DNA of 64,000 nt from Colocasia esculenta (lineage: Eukaryota > Streptophyta > Magnoliopsida > Alismatales > Araceae): the NCBI GenBank assembly GCA_014218235.1, contig CM024766.1, positions 46,217,359 through 46,281,358 of the forward strand. The letters run 5' to 3'. Positions 54,864 to 64,000 of this stretch are shown piece after piece. The translations under genes and the position numbers were made by a program. The notes beneath the pieces are model-generated. The model did no database searches. It worked only from the letters and a program-made list of their open reading frames with translations, and was not told the origin of the DNA. Position 1 is the stretch's first letter, and every line of letters starts with the position of its first letter.

Positions 54864-56047
54864 TGGTGCCCAGTTGACGAGCCCAGAGGGGGGGGGGGTG
54901 AATGGGTCTTTTAAAAATTAATTGATTAGTACCTGTACTTAAAACATTCACACAAGGGCGTTTTTTGATGAAGGTTAGTGAAAGTTAGAATAAACAGCAA
55001 ACACACACAGGAAATCAATCACACAACACACAGAGTTTACCCTGGTTCAGACCTCCTATCCTTAGAAGTCCTACGTCTAGTCCCTGAGCAATAACTCAGG
55101 ATTCCACTATCTAAGGTACAGTCCCCTTATGGACACTACAACACCCAGCTCAGCTGGTCTTCCTTCACACGAAGGGAGCTACAACACCCTGGATCCCCCA
55201 CCAGGTCTTCCTTCACAATAGAAGGGAACTACAGCACCCTGGATCCCCACCAGGTCTTCCTTCACACACGAAGGGAATAACACAGTAAAGATGAGCAACG
55301 AAGGCAAGCCCCTAGATCAAGCTTTAACAAGCAATGATCTGAAGCAGAAATAGTCCTGAGAGAAGGAGATCTACACAAAGGTCTCTCTCAGAACTACGCA
55401 GGCTCTCTCTCAAGATTTCTATTGCAAACACAGAGAGCTAAAGAGCTTGAGACAGACTAGGAATGAGATGCTTGGCTCTTGGATTCTCCCAGAAGATTTG
55501 AAATGCTAGAACTTGCTTGAAGTGTTCATTGTTCCTCACTCTTGTTTTTCTTCTGGAGCTACTATTTTGTATTTATATCTCCAATTTGAAAAGTATTCGT
55601 TGAAGTAACCGTTGTCTCTAGTTTTGGTAGACGTTAGACTGTTTGACACTTGGAAGCTTCTAGTCAACAGTCTTTTATCCATTTGTGCACGCAAAGAGAT
55701 AGGATCTTCTGGAATCTATATGGTCCAACGTTGTATGACAAAATGTCTTTAGGGTCCTGCATACATTAAATGCTAGAACAGTAGACAGCTAGACTGTCTC
55801 TTGTTGTTAGAAAACGTTGATGTGAATATTCACCAAAATAGTAATGCCAAATAGCTTGTTCTCAAAGATGTTAACAAAGTATACACGATAATGAAAAGAT
55901 ATCATCAGCATGTATGCAGAAATATGTTCTGTCTTCATTAAATGCACAGCAGTCAGAACGATGTGCTTGACTTTGACTTTTCAATGCTTTCAGAAATAAG
56001 ATTACTATCAAGTCGATATAAAACATAAAATCGATGCCTATATGACT
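54864..56047 (-). repeat. Copia B 5' LTR, truncated
   Basis: Starts TGGTGCCCAGTTGACGAGCC and runs to TATGACTT at 56047, where gypsy 3 starts. TATA box at 55570-55577. The break falls just before the position of the 38-bp array in the left LTR. GACTT (56043-56047) is the expected gypsy 3 target duplication. Confidence 0.9.
55570..55577 (-). promoter_or_regulatory. LTR TATA box (copia B 5' LTR)
   Basis: Minus strand TATAAATA, as in the 3' LTR. The upstream array and enhancer side are now separated from it by gypsy 3. Confidence 0.6.
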
Positions 56048-59000
56048 TGTAAGGCCCTCGAATTTCTGTCGCATTATTTGTACTTGTGTGTGTATATTTG
56101 TGCTTGTGTATGTATATAGATATTTACGTACGTATTAATTAGTACAATTACGTGTGCATGTGTTTATACTAGATGTAAATAATGCATGTATTGAATGGTG
56201 ATAGTATGAATACACTACCATATACATATTGCATGTATATATGCATGGCATGCATAGTTTTCTGCATGTTTTAGAGTTCTGGCCGAAGGCCAGATTGGCG
56301 TCAATATCAGGATGTCAATGAGGTGTCAGCGTCCACCCATGGACGCCACCACTAATCCCAGTGTCTAACGATGTGGACGCCAACTTCTCTAACCTGCATG
56401 CGTTGTAGAGCCAGAAATTCTGGAAACAAGGTAGCTCACCCATTGGGGAGCTGTCCCCAACGGCTCTGAGAGCCATCTTGTCACCCTGTGAGTGGGAGAG
56501 AAGCCTCTCCCATATATCCAAACCCGAATCTGCTCCCCAACCCTTCTCTTTGCCTCTTTACAAGAGAGAAAGAAGAAGAAGACCCCAGTTCGGAGCTGTG
56601 CAAGGACTGGTTTTTGAAGGCTCCAAACCGGCGATCCAAGGCTCCATCCGGCGTTCTACTGCAACTGGAGGCTAGAGGGAACCAAGGAGGAGGCTTCCCT
56701 ACCACTGGCTCAGCACCTGCATCGACCAAGAACCCGGAGTAAAGCGTTTCCAAAGGCTTCTTGGGATAGCCCAAGGAGAGCTTCACCGAGCCCTAGATTC
56801 GTCTGGTGAATTTTCTAAAGGCAAGTACCCCATTCATAACGTCCCTGTATGTCTCTAGGTTGGTTTTACTATTTTTGTACATTTTCCCTTGTGTCCTAGA
56901 CCCTCAGATTCACCCTATCTTGAGAGCTCGGGTCTGTGTTCTGCACAGACCTGCATTGACGGCAAAGTCCCTGGTCGCTAAGATCATGCTTAGCGTCCAT
57001 CGACTATGACGTTGACCTTGAATCAGCGGCCAGAGACCGCCGCCAAGTTCATCTGAACAGAACAGTGACCTGTTCTGCCCTTCTATACACCTATTTTCGA
57101 TATGTTTCGCGACTAGGATATACTGTAAACCATTTATATGCTATGTATATTATGGATGTGATGAATGTGGTGTGTGGATAGATGAGTGTGCATGGTGGTG
57201 AATGATAGAAGTTATTTTGTTCCATGAAATTACAAGCATGATTAGTTGTTAATCTTGTCAATCTACTGTTGCATGATTTAGGACTAGCTTGTATGCCCAA
57301 GTTTGTAAGAATCATGCATGTATGGATCAGCCCTATTCTGAAAACTGAGATTTTGCCATGCTTGCGTAGATTATTGAAAGTGTTGCTTGGGAAATAGGAA
57401 TTTTGCATAAGTTATGATAAATCCTTGGTAAACCAGGCATCGCCCCATAAATTGAGAAATAAATTATGTAGCTCTATACATGTAGGGTTCAGACAGTAGC
57501 TTGCTAAAATTGTGACTTGTGTATAATTCCATATCGACTTGAATTACGAATGGCATGAAAAATAGATGTTTGATTTTCTGTAAATTCATTTTAACTTAGA
57601 AAAATCTGAAAAATTGCATGAAGGGTCCTAAACCCGAAATTAGTTTGTGATTAAAATTTCAAGTCATTTGGACCAGAGCACGATGCCTTATGAAAATTTC
57701 CATGAAAAATGTGAAATTGATGTATGTCATTGTAAAATGAGTTGATTCTTGTTTAATCCAACTTGATTAATGGAATTACCTGGTTGTTAATGTTTGAAAT
57801 CTGTAGTGTCATGTTAGGAAAAATAGAGACATGTGCATATGAGTGAGAAAGTGAATGAAGTGAGAGTGACCTGTGTCAAACCATGTGTAAAATCGGTAAA
57901 AATGTGTAAATGTGTAACTGTGCCAATGTGACACTGCTTCCGTAGAGGGCAGTGGAACCGTATCAGGGAAAAGTCCCCTTGAGAAAGTTCAATGTGTAAG
58001 TGACCCTAAGAGCATTAGGGGGAAATCCTGGAGGTGGACAAGTACCACTGGTTAGGGTGGAGACTTGTTCTCTCGGTCTGCGCAGTCTAAGAGTCGCCAT
58101 TGTATTGCCTAGATGGCGTCTATGTGATGTGATGTGTTTGTGTCCTTCTTTGGTGGTTTGGACTATGTGTCATGACACCTAAATGTGAATGTGTAAATGT
58201 GTATGTGTTCATGTGAAAGCGAACAATGTGTAATGTGTATGTGTAAAGTGCAAAATACGTGAATTGGAAATTGTGTAAAGAAAAATGTGAGACCAAAATG
58301 TGAGGGTATGATATTGTAATCCATGTTATGACAAATCTGAAACCATGTTAAATCAATAGCTTCATTATGTTAGGATCATGTTTATATGTGTAAATTGCCT
58401 AGAATTCATGCTAGGGACAATTAATAAGTATGTGCACAAATTTTCATGTTTGGTTGTTCACATGTTGTACTTTAAATAATGTTGTAGCTCTCCTGTGTAG
58501 GTTATGGTTACTAAGCATGTGAAAACCAGCAAGCTTAAGCATGTGAAAATGGTTATGTATATGTACAAGAACATGTAGATTCCATGCTAGTTGTGTTCCC
58601 TCTCATGTACGCGCGGAATTCATGTTAATGGCTTTCATGTTTTGGTCAAAATGCAAAGTAGAATTTCATGAGTAGGAATGATTAGAGAGCATGTGTTAGG
58701 AAATTTATTTCGTTAAGGAAATCTGAAAGCATGTATCATGTGTTTACTGATAGAACTATCATGATAGATTGTGCATTTCAAGGTTTAAGCATGCTACATG
58801 TTGAGTCTTTTGCAATTGTGTGTGTAGAGCCTACTATGACATGTACGTGTATGGTATGAGTGGTGTTACTTGCTGAGTCTTTAGACTCACTACTTGCTTC
58901 GGAGTACAGGTGTAGTTGGTGACGTGTCACCGTTGGAGGAGACGGTGGAGACGGACTCCGAGCGCGGAGATTAGACTGTTGGAGCAGTTGTACCCTTTTG

Positions 59001-59319
59001 TGTTTACATAGTATGTAAAAGTGACATTGTACTAGAACTATCATGAGAAAATTGTATAAGTGTGGACATCTATGTATTTAATTTTCAGCAATTTAAATCA
59101 TGTGAACTTCTAAGTTCTTTAATGTTATTGCAATTTATGTATGCTAAATGTGGATGATGAATGAATGAAGACAGTAGTTCTTTTTACTTCCGCTACTCTG
59201 TTCGTATATTCACGTGTATCTCAGCTGAATGTATCGTTGGGTAAATGTCCCACTGTGATGACGCTTGCTATACCGACGTGGGTTGGTATAACCGTACCGG
59301 TATAATGAGGGCCGTCACA
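56048..59319 (+). repeat. Gypsy 3 5' LTR, 3272 bp
   Basis: From TGTAAGGCCCTCG to GAGGGCCGTCACA, so its ends are inverted (TGT..GGCCCTC / GAGGGCC..ACA). It has RY-like GCATGC/CATGCATA words near 56220-56265. Its terminal 40 bp parallel those of gypsy 1 (6880-6923). A GTGTAAATGTGTA-rich stretch lies at 57890-58270. Open frames inside are not supported as genes. Confidence 0.88.
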
Positions 59320-59324
59320 GAGAT

Positions 59325-59335
59325 TGGTATCAGAG
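59325..59335 (+). other. Primer binding site, iMet type (gypsy 3)
   Basis: TGGTATCAGAG five bases after the LTR, a perfect match to the usual plant initiator-tRNA site. Confidence 0.9.
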
Positions 59336-59714
59336 AAACCGGTTGAGATTACACATGAATATACATAAGTCATCATCCCCATTGCATGCTAAGTATGTTC
59401 ACATGTGTAGAAAACACTAATAAGAAGTGAAAGATAGATAAGAAAATGGTTAGAAAACTTAGTAACCTAGCGCTAATGGTGGCTGAAATTTTATTACAGC
59501 CATGGCTTCGAGAGGTAGGCGTGGCGGAGTGCCGGCCCGTGAGGACGAGCCGCGACGTGACGAGTGGGCGGAGCAGCAGGCCCCGGCACCGCCAGGTCCT
59601 GTACTTCCCCCACTGCCACCTGTGGACTACGGAGTATTCATGCAAGGTCTGGTGCAAGCCATACAGATGCAGGCTCATACCCAGGCAGCACTCCAGGCAT
59701 AGTTGGAGGCTCAG

Positions 59715-59800
59715 GTTAGACTAATGAAATGATTAATAGTCTGTTTTAAATTGCTTATGTGATATTATGTTGATTGTATATTGCTTGATGTGTGATGTAG
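59715..59800 (+). other. Putative intron 1 in gypsy 3 gag
   Basis: 86 bp with donor CAG/GTTAGA and acceptor GATGTAG/CAG, T-rich, phase 0. The acceptor is of NAGNAG form (TAGCAG), so either site keeps the frame. In-frame stops fill it. Confidence 0.6.
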
Positions 59801-59995
59801 CAGGCTCAAGGACCAGCTCAGGACCATGGTGGACCTTCTACCATGGAGAGATTCAAGAGGATGACCCCACCCTCTTTTAAGGGGGAGAGTGATCCATTAA
59901 TGGCAGAAAGCTGGATGAGGGAGACAGAGAAAATCTTCCGAGCCATTAGGTGCCCTGATGAGGATAAGGTGACATTAGCCACCTACATGCTACAG

Positions 59996-60075
59996 GTAGG
60001 CTTTTAATTTTGTATGTTTGTATGTTCTGCTTAAGTTAGAATTTGTTAGTTGGTGCTTATGAAGGTGTATTGCAG
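59996..60075 (+). other. Putative intron 2 in gypsy 3 gag
   Basis: 80 bp with donor CAG/GTAGGC and acceptor TTGCAG/GAG, T-rich, phase 0. It splits TYMLQ from ERADVWW, a junction that is continuous in gypsy 2 gag (TFQLEKDARAWW). Confidence 0.7.
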
Positions 60076-60870
60076 GAGAGAGCGGATGTATGGTGGTCCT
60101 CCCTACTACGTACACGCTTTGAGGACAGAGCAGTAGATGTGACGTGGGACGCGTTCGTGAAGCTCTTTCGAGCCAAGTTCGTCCCAGAGCATATCTAGGA
60201 CAAGATGGAGAAGGAATTTCTCTCCCTGACGCAAGGTTCCATGATTGTGTTGGAATACGAGGCAAGGTTTTCTGAACTTTCTAAGTATGCACCGCATATC
60301 GTAGAGGATGAGCACAGGAAGACGAAGAAATTCGTGATGGGACTCAAGCCATCATTGCGGACGAGACTCGTGGCGTTTGACCACCGCACGTTGGACGAGG
60401 CCCTCAGCACTGCCTGCAGGCAGGAGGGAGAAATGGAGCAATATCTGGAGGAAAAGAAGGCTTCGCAGAAGAGGCCAGCAGCGACATTCCAGCGGCAAGA
60501 CAAGAAGAAAACGGTGTACCAGACACCGCAGCGATCCATGACAGTCAGCAGCTCTCAGGTACCTTCTGTACGTTCCCCTGGTGTGAAGAAAGAGTGTCCC
60601 CATTGCGGGAAGACACATGGTGGTTCCGAGTGTTGGTTGGTAGCGGGTAGATGCTTGAAGTGTGAGAGCATTGACCACAAGATCAAAGACTGCCCAAGAC
60701 TTCAACAAGGAGCTCAGCGTGGAGCGCCAGCCCTAGCAGTAGCGGCAACCGCGCCAGCTACAGGAAGACCAGGAAGGCCTCGAGCCCCAGCTCGAGTGTT
60801 TGCTTTAGCTCGTGAGGACGCCGAGCAGGTGGAGCATGTCACCGAAGGTACGGTTTTGATTTTAGGTGTG

Positions 60871-63800
60871 CACGCTCGGGTTTTGTTTGATACGGGTGCT
60901 ACTCACTCGTTCATTTCCGAGCGGTTTGCTAGGCAGTTAGCCCTAGAGTCAGGCGTAGAGTCTGAGGATTTAGAGGTCCCTTTGTCTGTGCACACCCCTG
61001 CGGGTACGGTATCGACTAGGAAGTGCATTCCGTCGTTACCTGTGTGCATTGAGGATAGAATCCTAGATGGGTGTTTCTTCTTGCTAAAGATGAAGGACTA
61101 TGATGCTATTCTTGGTCTGGATTGGCTAGAGGAGCACTATGCATTAGTGGATTATCGTCGGATGAGGATTGTTTTCCGCATTCCTGGTGAGGATGAGTTC
61201 TCTCACCTCTTGCCAAGGAACTGGGCGGGAAAGATGGTCATCTCTGCCATGAAGGCGATGCGCATGGTGAACAAGGGTTGTGACGCTTTTCTTGCCAGCG
61301 TGGTGTTAGTGCCAGAGGCTGATGAGTCACCTACTCTTGCGGAGATTGAGGTAGTGCAGGATTTTCCAGATGTCTTTCCTGATGTTTTGTCTGGATTGCC
61401 ACCGGATAGAGAGATAGAGTTTACCATAGAGTTGCTTCCGGGCACCTCTCCTATCTAGAAGGCTCCATATCGGATGGCACCTGCGGAGTTAGCCGAGTTG
61501 AGGAGGCAGTTGCAGGAGTTGCTTGATAAGGGATTTATTCGCCCTAGTGTTTCCCCTTGGGGCGCACCTGTATTGTTCGTCAAGAAGAAAGACAGGTCAC
61601 TTAGGTTGTGCATTGACTACAGAAAGCTGAACCAAGTGACTGTGAAGAACAGGTATCCCTTACCTCGTATTGATGACTTGTTTGACCAGTTGCGAGAGGC
61701 ATCAGTCTTTTCTAAGATTGATTTGCGATCTGGTTATCATCAGTTGAGGATTCGGAGTGAGGATGTGTCCAAGACGACGTTTAGAACCCGTTATGGACAT
61801 TATGAGTTCTTGGTCCTTCCTTTCGGATTGACCAATGCCCCTGCAGCGTTCATGGATCTCAGGAACCGGGTGTTTAGGCCTTACTTAGATAACTTTGTTG
61901 TAGTGTTTATTGATGAAGTGTTGGTCTACTCTCCGGATGAGGCCACGCACCGTCAGCATTTGAGGTTAGTGTTAGAGGTTCTTCGTGAGCACAAGTTGTA
62001 TGCAAAATTCAGCAAGTGTGATTTTTGGTTGCGCGAGGTTCATTTCCTCGGGCATGTTATCTCCGGCGCTGGTGTTGCAGTTGATCCAGCGAAGGTCCAG
62101 GCAGTTATGGATTGGGAGGTTCCCAAGACCCCTTCGGAGATTCGTAGTTTTATTGGGTTAGCTGGTTACTATCGGCGATTCATTGAGGGTTTCTCATCCA
62201 TCGCCGCCCCCTTGACAAAGCTGACCAGGAAGGGTGAGAAGTTCGTATGGTCTGAGGCATGTGAGAGTAGCTTCCAGCTATTAAAGGCTAAGCTTACTTC
62301 TGCTCCGGTATTGGTATTGCCTAGTGGTCTAGAGGGCTTTGCCATTTATACGGATGCGTCTCAGATTGGTTTGGGCTGTGTGCTAATGCAGCAAGACAGG
62401 GTAGTGGCTTATGCTTCTCGTCAATTAAAGGAGCATGAGAGGAACTATCCGACTCATGACTTGGAGCTCACAGCAGTGGTTCATGCACTAAAGATCTGGA
62501 GGCACTATCTTTATGGTGTCAGATTTGAGGTGTTTACCGACCACAAGAGCTTGAAGTATCTTTTCTCCCAAAAGGAATTAAACCTGAGACAGAGAAGATG
62601 GATTGAGTTCTTGAAGGACTATGACTTCGACCTTCAGTATCACCCTGGAAAGGCGAATGTCGTAGCGGATGCTCTTAGTAGAAAGAGGTCTTCGCTCCAG
62701 CAGGATTCGAAGATGTTGGAGGATGCGGCGTACTCTATGACCGAGTTAGAGCCATCGCTGTGTCAGGCTTTTGTAGCTCAGCTATCCCTTAGATCCTCGG
62801 TTTTGGATGAGGTGATCGAGCAACAGGGAGCCGACCCTAGATTGTTAGAATTAGTGGGTAAGGCGGGCATTGCTCGTGATGAGGACGGTGTGATTAGATT
62901 TCAGCACCGTGTTTGTGTTCCTGATTTAGTAGATGTTCGTGAGCATGTGTTAGCGGAGGCTCATAGATCGCGATTCTCTATTCATCCGGGTAACACTAAG
63001 ATGTATCAAGACCTGAAGAGATCATTTTGGTGGTCCGGCATGAAGAAGGATGTTGCGGATTATGTGTCTAGATGTCTAGTATGTCAGCAAGTGAAGGCCG
63101 AGCGACAGCGACCATCCGGCCTTATGCAGAGGATGGATATCCCAGTGTGGAAGTGGGAAGCTGTCGCTATGGACTTCGTTTCGGGTTTGCCTCGATCTAG
63201 AAGGGGCAATGACTCGATTTGGGTAGTTGTTGATAGATTCTCGAAGACTGCTCATTTCTTACCCATGAAGAAGAAGCAATCAGTAGAGAGTTTAGCTAGA
63301 TTGTATGTTAGTGGTATCATTAGATTGCATGGTGTGCCGAAGTCGATCATTTCGGATCGAGATCCGAGATTCACTTCGAGGCTGTAGAAGGGTCTTCAGG
63401 ATGTTTTAGGTTCGGAGCTGAAGCTCAGTTCGGCGTTTCATCCCCAGACCGATGGACAGTCCGAGAGGACTATCCAGACGCTCGAGGATATGTTGAGAGC
63501 GTGTGTTCTGGATTGGAAGGATGATTGGGAGCGTCATTTACCTCTAGTGGAGTTCGCATACAACAACAGCTTTCATGCGAGTATTGGTATGGCTCCATTC
63601 GAGGCGTTGTATGGTAGGCCCTGCAGATCTCCTTTGTGTTGGGAGGAGACTGGTGATAGGCAGTTGATCGGACCGGAGTTAGTTCAGGAAACTTCAGATA
63701 AGATCCAACTTATCAGGAAGAGGCTTGTTGCGGCATAGGATAGGCAGAAGAGTTATGACGACAACAGGAGAAAGGATTTAGAGTTCGAGGTTGGCGATCA

Positions 63801-64000
63801 TGTCTTCTTGAAGATATCGCCTACTCGAGGTGTTTTCAGATTTGGCAGGCATAGTAAGTTGAGCCCCAGGTTCATTGGCCCATATGAGATTCTCAAACGT
63901 TTGGGCAGCGTGGCATATGAGCTAGCATTACCCCTAGCTTTGGCTAGCGTTCACCCTGTATTCCACGTATCTATGCTCACGAAGTATGTCCGAGATCCGT
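60871..64000 (+). pseudogene. Gypsy 3 pol (protease, RT, RNase H, integrase), 3' end beyond the window
   Basis: In the same frame as gag. Protease DTG at 60889-60897 (LFDTGATHSFIS). RT 61474-62230 with CIDYRKLNQVTVKNRYPLPR and KIDLRSGYHQLR; its catalytic box reads FIDE (Glu codon 61915-61917) instead of FIDD. RNase H with YTDASQIGLGCVL (Asp 62352-62354), HDLELTAV and TDHKSLKYLF. Integrase HHCC module 62940-63100 (CLVCQQVKAERQRP) and core with AMDFVSGLPRS, SDRDPRF and FHPQTDGQSERTIQTLE. Then a GPY-like KLSPRFIGPYEIL at the edge. TAG stops at 61456-61458, 63385-63387 and 63736-63738. Apart from stops it is one long frame. Confidence 0.92.

Larger units (their letters stand above)
43818..56047 (-). 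mobile_element. Copia B: SIRE/Maximus-type element, right LTR truncated by gypsy 3
   Basis: Minus-strand element with 3' LTR 43818-45872, env-like frame, pol, gag, primer binding site (54850-54861) and a 5' LTR starting at 54864. That LTR is cut at 56047 where gypsy 3 begins. By alignment to the left LTR (cut point equals 44998) about 875 bp of the 5' LTR should lie beyond gypsy 3, outside the window. It is of the same lineage as copia A but a distinct copy, with longer intact frames and its own stops. Confidence 0.92.
59502..60870 (+). pseudogene. Gypsy 3 gag, apparently with two introns
   Basis: The start ATG 59502 gives MASRGRRGGVPAREDEPRRD, a Pro-rich segment and a short helix (FMQGLVQAIQMQ). 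Exon-like blocks are 59502-59714, 59801-59995 and 60076 onward; their lengths of 213 and 195 nt keep one frame. Block 2 has PPSFKGESDPLMAESWMRE and TYMLQ; block 3 has DVWWSSLLRTRF, FRAKFVPEH, FVMGLKPSLRTRL and a knuckle CLKCESIDHKIKDC (60652-60693). This is the retrotransposon-gag fold. Two TAG codons (59700-59702 and 60196-60198) stand where Gln codons are likely. Without removal of the two gaps the frame is lost, while gypsy 2 encodes the same join without a gap. Confidence 0.85.
56048..64000 (+). mobile_element. Gypsy 3: Ty3/gypsy element (Tekay/Del-like), 5' LTR to integrase
   Basis: The + strand 5' LTR 56048-59319 is followed by an iMet primer binding site, then one gag-pol frame broken by five TAG codons, reaching past integrase into the GPY-like region at the window edge. 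The 3' end, chromodomain and 3' LTR lie outside. It inserted into the 5' LTR of copia B. Two apparent introns interrupt the gag part. Confidence 0.92.

Noticed and set aside
1..64000. tRNA, rRNA or snRNA genes
   Set aside because: Only tRNA-complementary primer binding sites were found; no cloverleaf-forming gene or rRNA segment was recognised by eye.

Overview
This window is plant nuclear DNA, almost certainly from a flowering plant. It is gene-poor and built mostly of nested LTR retrotransposons. The evidence is Ty1/copia elements of SIRE/Maximus type with env-like reading frames, Ty3/gypsy chromoviruses of Tekay/Del type with LTRs of about 3 kb, a CACTA DNA transposon end, a hAT-like MITE and one intron-rich eukaryotic gene. 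The GC-rich first exon of that gene would suit a monocot, but the sequence does not settle the species. No bacterial, organellar, rRNA or tRNA gene and no CRISPR array was seen.

Layout. 1-1722: right end of a CACTA (En/Spm) transposon with an intronic array of a ~177-bp tandem repeat, a last coding exon, TTCCGACGGA subterminal repeats and the terminal inverted repeat. 1726-6923: decayed gypsy material ending in a + strand LTR (3949-6923). 6924-31755: an older copia element on the - strand that has been hit several times. Its gag gene is split by a complete SIRE-type copia (copia A, 7246-19946, target duplication AAAAA). Its 5' LTR is split by a complete gypsy element (gypsy 2, 20527-30881, target duplication CAATG/CAACG). 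32365-36454: the only recognisable cellular gene, ten exons encoding a 322-residue 2H-phosphoesterase-like protein. 36889-42020: a probable + strand solo SIRE-type LTR, itself split by another solo LTR, an unidentified LTR-like segment and a MITE. 42900-43320: a decayed coding fragment of unknown family. 43818-56047: a second SIRE-type copia (copia B, - strand), whose right LTR is cut by gypsy 3 (56048 to the window end, + strand).

How it works together. Each retrotransposon has the usual parts: LTR promoter, iMet-type primer binding site, gag, protease, integrase, RT/RNase H and polypurine tract. The copia elements add an env-like frame after pol, and gypsy 2 has a chromodomain-like tail. 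All are broken by stops, shifts or lost catalytic residues, so they look like relics. The most interesting points are two apparent spliceosomal introns in the gag region of gypsy 3; arrays of different short CG-centred palindromes in the U3 of every SIRE-type LTR family; a stop at the same codon of the env-like frame in both copia copies, plus a conserved splice-acceptor-like block upstream of it; an optional coiled-coil/second zinc-knuckle module in copia B; and a primer binding site on the outer side of a copia LTR.
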